Assembly (NCBI GenBank): GCA_013153455.1
Contig: JAADEK010000060.1
Span: 1-12,736 of the forward strand
Direction: 5' to 3'
Source of the DNA: Aquificota bacterium
GTDB lineage: Bacteria; Aquificota; Aquificia; Aquificales; Aquificaceae
Length of the DNA: 12,736 nt
Under the pieces are notes generated by a model, which searched no databases, was not told where the DNA came from, and saw only the letters and a list, made by a program, of their open reading frames with translations. Below, piece after piece: positions 7,668-12,736 of the stretch. The position numbers and the translations under genes are program-made. The stretch's first letter is position 1, and each line of letters opens with the position of its first letter.

Positions 7668-7685
7668 AAACGCCTTTCAGGCGTT
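7655..7685 (-). terminator. Intrinsic terminator-like hairpin at the end of rho
   Basis: On the minus strand AACGCC (7685-7680), a 5-nt loop TGAAA, and GGCGTT (7674-7669) form a perfect 6-bp stem. It is followed by the T-rich run TTATAATTATTTTT down to 7655. The stem includes the last codons and the TGA stop of rho, so transcripts ending here would just cover the gene. The short stem, with two A-U pairs at its base, makes it moderate in strength, which may matter less or more at high temperature. It would partly separate mnmE-rho from rpmE-prfA. Confidence 0.55.
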
Positions 7686-8984
7686 CATAGCCTTCAGAAA
7701 CTCCTCGTTTGTCTTGAAGCGCTTCAGTTTGTCAAGGAGGAACTCCATAGCCTCAACGGGGTCCATCGTTGAGAGGAACTTCCTCAGAACCCAAACCCTC
7801 TGAAGCTCCCAAGGCTCAAGCAGGAGCTCCTCTTTCCTCGTTCCCGACTTTTCTATGTTTATGGCTGGGAATATCCTTCTCTCCATAAGCCTGCGGTCAA
7901 GGTGTATCTCCATATTACCCGTTCCCTTGAACTCCTCGTATATGACGTCGTCCATCTTTGAGCCGGTCTCAACGAGAGCGGTGGCTATAATCGTCAGGCT
8001 CCCGCCCTCTTCTATGTTCCTCGCAGCTCCGAAGAACTTCTTAGGTCTTTGGAACGCGGTTATCTCTATACCGCCCGTGAGAACCCTGCCCGTGGGAGGG
8101 GTTACCGCGTTTGAAGCCCTCGTGAAGCGCGTGAGGGAGTCCATGAGTATAACGACGTCCTTCTTCAGCTCAACGAGTCTCTTCGCTTTTTCTATCACTA
8201 TCTCCGCGACCTGCATGTGGCGCTCGGGGGGCTCATCAAAGGTTGAAGCGACGACCTCCGCCTTGTCCTTTACTATCCTCCTCATCTCGGTGACTTCCTC
8301 GGGTCTTTCGTCTATGAGGAGGATAATCAGGTGAACCTCGGGGTGGTTTTGTATGAGCGCCTGGGCTATCTTCTGGAGGAGAACCGTCTTTCCAGCCTTC
8401 GGGGGTGCTACGATAAGTCCCCTTTGACCTTTTCCTATGGGAGCTATAAGGCTTACGACCCTCGTTGAGAGTTCTTTGGGGTCGTATTCAAGCTTAAAGC
8501 GTTCCATCGGGTGGAGGGGTGTGAGCTTCTCAAATTGGGGTCTTTTCTTGAGGGTCTCGGGGTCGGGGGGAAGACCGTTCACGCTCTCCATCCTTATGAG
8601 TGCTTTGTATTTTTCGTTTTCCCGCGGGAGGCGTGCGAACCCCTCTATCGTGTCCCCGGTTCTGAGTCCGAACTTCTTTATCTGGGAGGGTGCGACGTAG
8701 ACGTCGTTCCAGCTCGGCATGTAGTTGTTTTCGGGCATCCTGAGAAAGCCGTATCCTTCGGGGAGTATCTCAAGGACGCCCTTTACGTATACCAGACCGC
8801 TCTTTTCCAGCTGTGTCTTTAGTATCTTCTCTATAAGCTCCTCTTTCTTGAGCCCGGTCGTCCTGCTCAGACCTACTTCTTTTCCTATCTTCTGGAGTTC
8901 CGCGAGGGTTTTTTGTTTTAACTCCTCGCGGGAGTAAATCTTCTTTTCCTCCTTTTGCTCAACCTGTTGAGTTTGTTGTGCCAT
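7677..8984 (-). CDS. rho: Transcription termination factor Rho
   Basis: Rho is a hexameric RNA-dependent ATPase that loads on untranslated RNA and releases RNA polymerase. The 435-residue protein has a charged Rho_N segment (about 16-60, [20 protein letters not shown]). The cold-shock-like primary RNA-binding domain follows (about 65-135), with [21 protein letters not shown]. The RecA-like motor has Walker A APPKAGKT (193-200), the [13 protein letters not shown] strand (about 222-234), [11 protein letters not shown] (282-292) and the R-loop region [14 protein letters not shown] (351-364). There is no large insertion. A perfect AAGGAGGT (minus strand 8996-8989) lies 4 nt before the ATG and overlaps the mnmE stop codon, implying translational coupling. 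A terminator-like hairpin overlaps its own stop. Confidence 0.98.
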   Translation of the reverse strand: MAQQTQQVEQKEEKKIYSREELKQKTLAELQKIGKEVGLSRTTGLKKEELIEKILKTQLEKSGLVYVKGVLEILPEGYGFLRMPENNYMPSWNDVYVAPSQIKKFGLRTGDTIEGFARLPRENEKYKALIRMESVNGLPPDPETLKKRPQFEKLTPLHPMERFKLEYDPKELSTRVVSLIAPIGKGQRGLIVAPPKAGKTVLLQKIAQALIQNHPEVHLIILLIDERPEEVTEMRRIVKDKAEVVASTFDEPPERHMQVAEIVIEKAKRLVELKKDVVILMDSLTRFTRASNAVTPPTGRVLTGGIEITAFQRPKKFFGAARNIEEGGSLTIIATALVETGSKMDDVIYEEFKGTGNMEIHLDRRLMERRIFPAINIEKSGTRKEELLLEPWELQRVWVLRKFLSTMDPVEAMEFLLDKLKRFKTNEEFLKAMNA

Positions 8985-8994
8985 TTTTACCTCC

Positions 8995-10341
8995 TTATTT
9001 GCCTATACAGAAGGTTGAGAAAATCTCCCCGAGAACGTCTTCGGTGGAGACCTCTCCGAGTATTTCTCCCAAGTAGTCCGAAGCCTCCCTTAGGTCAAGC
9101 ATAACTATTTCCGGACTTATCTCTTTTACTTTATACTCCTCCAAAAAGCGCTCAAGAACCCCCTTCGCTTTCTTTAAGAGATTCTCATGCCTTACGGACA
9201 CGTATACGTTAACGCTGTCCGAAAGCTGGACACCAGCTTTCTTGAGGATTTCTTCGGAAAGCTCATCAAGCCCTTCTCCGGTAAGGGCGCTTACTTTTAT
9301 TATATTTTCTCCCGAGAACTTTTCAAGTTCCGCCCTTTGGGGCAGGTCGGACTTGTTCCCCACAACGATGTGGGGCTTTTGTTTTATCTCTTCGTATATC
9401 AGAAGGTCTTCGCTCGTGAGCGGTCTGCTGAGGTCTACGACGAAAAGAACGATGTCCGCTTCCTTTATCTTCTGCTTGCTTCTCTCCACGCCTATACGCT
9501 CAACCTTGTCTTTTGCCTCCCTTATCCCCGCGGTGTCAACGAGGACGACGGGGATTCCCTTTATTTGGAGCGTTTCTTGTATGTAGTCCCGCGTTGTTCC
9601 CTCTATCTCCGTGACTATGGAGCGCTCCTCTTTTAGTAGAGCGTTAAAAAGGGACGACTTCCCTACGTTGGGTTTTCCCACTATAGCGAGCTTTATCCCC
9701 TCCCTTATAGCTCTTCCGGTCTTTGCGGTTGAAAGGAGTTCGTCTATGCGTTTTATGACGTTTTTTGTGCGGTTTATGACTTCCTCCTTTGTTAGCGTGG
9801 GTATGTCTTCCTCGGAGAACTCTATGTCCGCCTCAATGTATGCGAGGAGTTCAAGGAGGGCTTGTCTGAGGGGTTTTATGAGTCGGGAAAGCTCACCCTC
9901 AAGCTGGCGGAGGGCTTGCTTTCTTGCGAGCTCCGTTTTTGCGGATATGAGCTCCGCCACCGCCTCCGCTTGGGTGAGGTCAAGTTTTCCGCTGAGGAAG
10001 GCTCTCTTTGTGAACTCCCCGGGTTCCGCGAGCCTCGCACCAGCGGATAGAAATAGCTCAAGGGCTTTTTGTAGGATGCGGGGATTGCCGTGGAGGTTCA
10101 GCTCAACCATGTCCTCGCCCGTATAGGAGTGGGGGGCTTTGTAGTATATGAGGATACCCTCGTCAAGGGGTTCGCCCTTTTGGTCGTAGAGTTTACCGAA
10201 ATGGGCGTATCTCGGCTTTATCTCTCCCTTTGTCTTGAAAAAGCGCTTTGCGAGCTCAAGGACACCTTTTCCGCTCAGGCGAACGATTCCTATAGCGCTC
10301 TCACCGTAAGGAGTTGCAATCGCTACGATAGGCTCTCTCAT
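8995..10341 (-). CDS. mnmE: tRNA uridine-5-carboxymethylaminomethyl modification GTPase MnmE
   Basis: MnmE, with MnmG, installs the 5-carboxymethylaminomethyl (or aminomethyl) group on wobble U34 of tRNAs reading split codon boxes and of tRNA-Leu(UAA), using 5,10-methylene-THF, GTP and FAD. The 448-residue protein opens with the folate-binding domain (about 1-115, [20 protein letters not shown]). A helical domain follows, then an inserted G domain: G1 GKPNVGKS (222-229), G2 TTRDY (249-253), G3 DTAG (269-272), G4 NKSD (329-332). It ends in the family hallmark CIGK with Cys445. The [13 protein letters not shown] start fits the family although no Shine-Dalgarno precedes it. It leads the operon mnmE-rho-rpmE-prfA; rho starts 10 nt downstream. 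It is divergent from a tRNA-Leu(UAA) gene, a known type of substrate. Confidence 0.98.
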   Translation of the reverse strand: MREPIVAIATPYGESAIGIVRLSGKGVLELAKRFFKTKGEIKPRYAHFGKLYDQKGEPLDEGILIYYKAPHSYTGEDMVELNLHGNPRILQKALELFLSAGARLAEPGEFTKRAFLSGKLDLTQAEAVAELISAKTELARKQALRQLEGELSRLIKPLRQALLELLAYIEADIEFSEEDIPTLTKEEVINRTKNVIKRIDELLSTAKTGRAIREGIKLAIVGKPNVGKSSLFNALLKEERSIVTEIEGTTRDYIQETLQIKGIPVVLVDTAGIREAKDKVERIGVERSKQKIKEADIVLFVVDLSRPLTSEDLLIYEEIKQKPHIVVGNKSDLPQRAELEKFSGENIIKVSALTGEGLDELSEEILKKAGVQLSDSVNVYVSVRHENLLKKAKGVLERFLEEYKVKEISPEIVMLDLREASDYLGEILGEVSTEDVLGEIFSTFCIGK

Positions 10342-10393
10342 AATGGGTTTGTTTATGTGGGATTCTAATAGTATAATATAAATCTTTAGTTGA
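10342..10393. promoter_or_regulatory. Divergent promoter region of tRNA-Leu and mnmE
   Basis: At 52 bp this is the longest non-coding stretch in the window. For the tRNA, TTGTTT (10349-10354), a 17-nt spacer and TATAAT (10372-10377) form a good sigma-70-type promoter; initiation near 10384 would give a precursor leader of about 10 nt for RNase P to remove. For mnmE, minus-strand TATACT (10375-10370) or TATATT (10380-10375) overlaps the same AT-rich core. That would leave an mnmE leader of roughly 22-28 nt with no Shine-Dalgarno. Assignments are by sequence only. Confidence 0.65.
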
Positions 10394-10482
10394 GGGGGTG
10401 TGGCGGAATTGGCAGACGCGGGGGACTTAAAATCCCCTGCCCGGTTTCGGGCGTGAGGGTTCGAGTCCCTCCACCCCCACCA
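10394..10482 (+). tRNA. tRNA-Leu (anticodon UAA)
   Basis: The gene folds as a class II tRNA of 89 nt including an encoded CCA. The acceptor stem pairs GGGGGTG (10394-10400) with CACCCCC (10472-10478), followed by discriminator A73 (10479) as required for leucine identity, and CCA (10480-10482). The anticodon stem GGGGA/TCCCC (10421-10425, 10433-10437) holds the loop CTTAAAA, so the anticodon at 10428-10430 is TAA, reading UUA and UUG. The long variable arm is a GCCCG/CGGGC hairpin (about 10439-10452). The T arm is GAGGG-TTCGAGT-CCCTC (10455-10471). Transcription is probably from the TTGTTT/TATAAT promoter just upstream and may continue into nadC, whose start codon is 8 nt after the CCA. Its T-loop contains the only TCGA in the window. 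Confidence 0.98.
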
Positions 10483-10490
10483 CGGAAAGG

Positions 10491-11315
10491 ATGAACCCGC
10501 TCCTTATCAGGGAAAAGCTGAGGGAGTTCCTTGAGGAGGACCTCCTTTGGGGTGATTTGACGACGGATGCGCTCGTGAGGGGGGAAAGTGTAAGCGCGGT
10601 TATAGTTGCGAAGGGGGAGGGTGTTCTCGCGGGCGGTGTTTTTGTTGACGAGCTTTTTGGGATGCTGGGAGGGGTGAGGGTTGAGTGGCTCGTGAGGGAG
10701 GGTGAGCCTTTCGGAAAGGGCACGGAGCTTGCCCGTCTTTTCGGGGATGCGGGGAGTATACTGAAGGGGGAGCGTCTCGCTCTTAATATACTTCAGAGGC
10801 TCTCGGGTATAGCTCTCACCGCGAAGCGGTTCTCGGATATTTTAAAGGAAAAGAATATTTACCTGCTTGATACGAGGAAGACCACCCCGGGTTTTCGTTT
10901 CTTTGAGAAATACGCGGTAAGGGTGGGCGGGGGTAAGAATCACCGTTTCGGTCTTTTTGATATGGTCCTTATAAAGGACAATCACAAGAGGGTAGCGGGG
11001 GGTCTGGAGGAGGCTCTCAGGCGTGTAAGGGAGAGGGTCTCGCCTGTTTACAAGGTTGAGGTTGAGGTTGAGAGCATCGGTGAGCTGGAGGTTGCTCTCG
11101 GTCTCGGTGTTGATATGGTTATGCTTGATAATTTTTCTCCCGAGGAGGTGAGGGAGGCGGTTGCCCTCGCGCGGGGAAAGGTCCTCATAGAGGTTTCGGG
11201 GAATATTACGCTTGAAAATGTTAATCTTTACGCGATTGAGGGGGTGAACTTTATATCCGCGGGGTGCGTCACTCACTCCTCGCGCTGGGTTGATATATCC
11301 TTAAGAATCCTTTGA
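10491..11315 (+). CDS. nadC: Nicotinate-nucleotide pyrophosphorylase (quinolinate phosphoribosyltransferase)
   Basis: NadC converts quinolinate and PRPP to nicotinate mononucleotide, CO2 and pyrophosphate, the step after NadA/NadB in de novo NAD synthesis. The 274-residue length is typical. Visible family features are EEDLLWGDLTTDAL (15-28), GERLALNILQRLSGIA (93-108), DTRKTTPGFR (127-136, PRPP/quinolinate site), GGGKNHRFGLFDMVLIKDNH (146-165), the VEVEVES strand (190-195), MLDNFSPEEV (211-220) and the closing SGNITLENVNLYA and FISAGCVTHS. The ATG at 10491 is fixed by alignment to the family. Upstream, GGAAAGG abuts the ATG and is too close for an ideal Shine-Dalgarno. It directly follows tRNA-Leu (8-nt gap) and probably shares its transcript. 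The last 47 nt overlap a convergent small ORF. Confidence 0.97.
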   Translation: MNPLLIREKLREFLEEDLLWGDLTTDALVRGESVSAVIVAKGEGVLAGGVFVDELFGMLGGVRVEWLVREGEPFGKGTELARLFGDAGSILKGERLALNILQRLSGIALTAKRFSDILKEKNIYLLDTRKTTPGFRFFEKYAVRVGGGKNHRFGLFDMVLIKDNHKRVAGGLEEALRRVRERVSPVYKVEVEVESIGELEVALGLGVDMVMLDNFSPEEVREAVALARGKVLIEVSGNITLENVNLYAIEGVNFISAGCVTHSSRWVDISLRIL

Positions 11316-11541
11316 CGTCTTGGGGTGAGACGTCCTTAAAGCCTTTCTTTTTTGCATACCTCAGGAGCTTTTCGTAGTTTATCTCATGTTCTATATCCCG
11401 AAGCAGAAGTAGGTTTTCGGTTGTGAGCTTGTTGTAAAGGTAAAACTTTTCTGTGTAATTTCTCCAAGTTCTCAAGGCAAACCATGAAAAGGTAAGGTTG
11501 AGAACTATCAGGAGTACGGAAATGAGCAAGAGTTTTATCAT
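11269..11541 (-). CDS. Small bitopic membrane protein, FtsL-like
   Basis: The 90-residue protein has the architecture of the division proteins FtsL/DivIC. There is a very short cytoplasmic end, one transmembrane helix (about 3-23, LLLISVLLIVLNLTFSWFAL), a coiled-coil-prone segment (about 30-58, KFYLYNKLTTENLLLLRDIEHEI), and then YEKLLRYAKKKGFKDVSPQDV, which resembles the FtsL/DivIC ending 'IE..A...LGM..P....V'. The outer region would lie in the periplasm. It is not next to ftsI or mraW, where ftsL usually sits, so the assignment rests on architecture alone. It overlaps the end of convergent nadC by 47 nt and diverges from the methylthiotransferase gene by 23 bp. No Shine-Dalgarno precedes the ATG, but a -10-like TATAAA 6 nt upstream suggests a leaderless transcript. 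Other coiled-coil membrane proteins remain possible. Confidence 0.68.
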   Translation of the reverse strand: MIKLLLISVLLIVLNLTFSWFALRTWRNYTEKFYLYNKLTTENLLLLRDIEHEINYEKLLRYAKKKGFKDVSPQDVKGFLRIYQPSARSE

Positions 11542-11564
11542 ACCGAATTTATATTTTAATTCTT
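11542..11564. promoter_or_regulatory. 23-bp divergent promoter region between the FtsL-like gene and the methylthiotransferase gene
   Basis: This AT-rich spacer separates two divergent ATG codons. On the + strand TATATT at 11550-11555 lies 9 nt before the methylthiotransferase ATG. On the - strand TATAAA (11553-11548) lies 6 nt before the other ATG. Initiation 6-7 nt after each would give leaderless or nearly leaderless mRNAs. Neither side has a Shine-Dalgarno sequence. The design repeats the HARP/minC spacer. No clear -35 elements are seen. Confidence 0.45.
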
Positions 11565-12736
11565 ATGAAAGTTGCGTTTGCTACGCTCGGTTGCAGGATG
11601 AACCAGTTTGATACCGACTTAATGAGAACTCAGTTTATCAGAAGGGGATACGAGGTTGTGGACTTTGAGGATGTTGCGGACGTTTACGTTATAAATACGT
11701 GCACCGTAACCGTCGGGGGAGACCGCTCGTCTCGCCAAGCTATCTACAGGGCAAAGCGTAAAAACCCGAGGGCTGTTGTCGTTGCTACGGGTTGCTACGC
11801 TCAGGTGAGACCCGAGGAGCTTGCTCGTCTGAAGGAGGTTGACCTCGTTGTCGGAAATACGCACAAGTCCGAGGTTCTGAAGCTCGTTGAGGAGTATTTG
11901 GAGAGGAGGGAAAAGAAGGCGGTTGTGGGTGAGATATTCAGGGAAAAGGAGGTGAGGGGTTTTGATACGGTTGTTTTCTTTGAGGGTGTGAGACCTTTCT
12001 TGAAGGTTCAGGAGGGGTGTAATAAATTCTGCACTTTTTGCGTAATTCCGTATGCGAGGGGGAAGGTAAGGAGCGTAGAAAAGGAGAGGGTTGTTGAGCA
12101 GGTAAGGCTACTCGCGGAAAGGGGCTTTAAGGAGGTAGTCCTCACCGGGACACAGCTCTCTCAATACGGGTGGGACAGGGGTTACACGCTTTACGACCTT
12201 CTTATTGATATGCTGAGGGTTGAGGGTATAGAGCTTATACGTCTTTCTTCTATGCATGTGAAGGAGATTGATAAAAGGCTTCTTGAGCTTATCGTGCGCG
12301 AGGAGAGGATAGCCCCGCACTTTCACCTATCGCTCCAAAGCGGTTCCGAGCGTATCCTCAAGCTCATGGAAAGGGGCTACACGAGGGATGACTTTAGAAA
12401 GGTCGTTGAGTTTATAGTTGAAAAGAGACCTCTTACCGCTATAGGGACGGATGTGATAGTCGGTTTTCCTACGGAAACGGAAGAGGACTTTGAGGATACT
12501 TATGAGTTTTTGGGCGAGCTTCCGATAGCATACATGCACGTTTTTCCTTACTCTGACAGACCCTTTACAAAGGCGACCAAGATGAAGCCTAAGGTTCCGG
12601 AAAGGGTAAAAAAGGATAGGGTTCAAGCTCTTCTTGAGCTTGACAAGAAAAAGAGGGAGGAGTTTTTTGAGAAAAACAGGGGGAAGGAGTTGAGGGCTTT
12701 GGTTGTTGAGGAGAACAGACTCCTTACCGAAAACTA
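11565..12736 (+). CDS. mtaB: tRNA (N6-threonylcarbamoyladenosine-37) methylthiotransferase, MtaB-like; 3' end outside window
   Basis: Methylthiotransferases are radical-SAM enzymes that add a methylthio group to C2 of A37; the MtaB (YqeV) branch converts t6A to ms2t6A. 390 complete codons are visible without a stop. The N-terminal UPF0004 domain has its three cluster cysteines C10 (TLGCRMN), C46 (NTCTV) and C77 (TGCYAQ). The radical-SAM motif is C152-x3-C156-x2-C159 (EGCNKFCTFC). Later motifs include VVLTGTQLSQYG, HLSLQSGSERILKLMERGYT and DVIVGFPTETEEDF. The C-terminal TRAM RNA-binding domain begins near residue 375 and is cut by the window edge. The openings MKVAFATLGCRMNQFDTD and TCTVTVGGDRSSRQ resemble MtaB more than MiaB or RimO; substrate choice is inferred. 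Its codons end in T more often than those of dxs or the reverse gyrase. Confidence 0.9.
   Translation, partial: MKVAFATLGCRMNQFDTDLMRTQFIRRGYEVVDFEDVADVYVINTCTVTVGGDRSSRQAIYRAKRKNPRAVVVATGCYAQVRPEELARLKEVDLVVGNTHKSEVLKLVEEYLERREKKAVVGEIFREKEVRGFDTVVFFEGVRPFLKVQEGCNKFCTFCVIPYARGKVRSVEKERVVEQVRLLAERGFKEVVLTGTQLSQYGWDRGYTLYDLLIDMLRVEGIELIRLSSMHVKEIDKRLLELIVREERIAPHFHLSLQSGSERILKLMERGYTRDDFRKVVEFIVEKRPLTAIGTDVIVGFPTETEEDFEDTYEFLGELPIAYMHVFPYSDRPFTKATKMKPKVPERVKKDRVQALLELDKKKREEFFEKNRGKELRALVVEENRLLTEN

Noticed and set aside
6300..8500. Replication origin suggested by the strand-composition change
   Set aside because: No dnaA, dnaN or gyrase genes, no DnaA-box cluster and no AT-rich unwinding region; the gaps here are at most 43 nt. 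Only the skew itself is reported.
9611..10126. Long open frame (171 codons) antisense to mnmE, plus similar frames opposite rho (7855-8334) and the reverse gyrase (364-792)
   Set aside because: Each is opposite a firmly identified gene. The translations are rich in Ser, Arg or Tyr, show no recognisable family, and reflect the codon bias of the sense gene.
11055..11072. Tandem repeat of GTTGAG (three copies) in nadC
   Set aside because: It encodes the conserved VEVEVE strand of the quinolinate phosphoribosyltransferase barrel using the genome's preferred Val-Glu codons.
11565..12736. MiaB or RimO rather than MtaB
   Set aside because: The N-terminal and post-CxxxCxxC sequences read closer to MtaB/YqeV. 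The exact substrate stays uncertain because the C-terminal TRAM domain is cut off.
1..12736. CRISPR array, insertion sequence, prophage or genomic island
   Set aside because: No regularly spaced repeats, transposase, integrase or terminal inverted repeats are seen. All genes are ordinary chromosomal functions in tight operons.

Overview
The window is a very compact piece of a hyperthermophilic bacterial chromosome, most likely from the Aquificota (Aquifex / Hydrogenobacter / Thermocrinis / Hydrogenivirga relatives). Three things point there. A reverse gyrase indicates a hyperthermophile. Bacterial housekeeping genes (dxs, minCDE, prfA, rpmE, rho, mnmE) exclude an archaeon. A small PIN-domain protein carries the catalytic aspartates of HARP, the RNA-free RNase P first described in Aquifex aeolicus (Aq_880). 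About 192 of 12,736 bases are non-coding, no gap exceeds 52 nt, and there is no sign of mobile elements, phage or CRISPR.

Layout. 1-4143 (+): the 3' two thirds of a reverse gyrase gene (cut by the window edge), a four-helix membrane protein of unknown function, and dxs (isoprenoid precursor synthesis). 4140-4718 (-): the HARP RNase P, convergent with dxs and divergent from the next operon. 4741-6345 (+): minC-minD-minE, the complete division-site selection system. 6335-10341 (-): mnmE-rho-rpmE-prfA, covering tRNA wobble modification, transcription termination, ribosomal protein L31 and release factor 1. 10394-11315 (+): tRNA-Leu(UAA) followed after 8 nt by nadC (NAD synthesis). 11269-11541 (-): a small bitopic protein that looks like FtsL. 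11565 to the end (+): a tRNA methylthiotransferase of the MtaB type, cut by the right edge.

How the genes fit together. Much of the window concerns tRNA and translation: RNase P trims tRNA 5' ends, MnmE modifies U34 (tRNA-Leu(UAA) is a classic substrate), the MtaB-like enzyme modifies A37, and RF1 and L31 act on the ribosome. A second theme is cell division (MinCDE and possibly FtsL). Three divergent gene pairs are separated by only 22, 52 and 23 bp of AT-rich DNA with overlapping -10-like elements on both strands. The genes leaving these spacers mostly lack Shine-Dalgarno sequences, while several genes inside operons have strong ones. All three convergent pairs overlap at their 3' ends (4, 11 and 47 nt).

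The strongest signal not explained by any gene is compositional. By my reading the tetranucleotides GATC, GGCC and CTAG do not occur at all, and TCGA and GTAC occur once each, where about 50 of each would be expected by chance. The single TCGA lies in the invariant T-loop of the tRNA gene. This shapes codon choice throughout and suggests long-term restriction-modification pressure. No wholly new multi-gene system is evident. The best under-described pieces are the FtsL-like gene, the histidine-rich membrane protein, the micro-promoters, and the palindrome avoidance.
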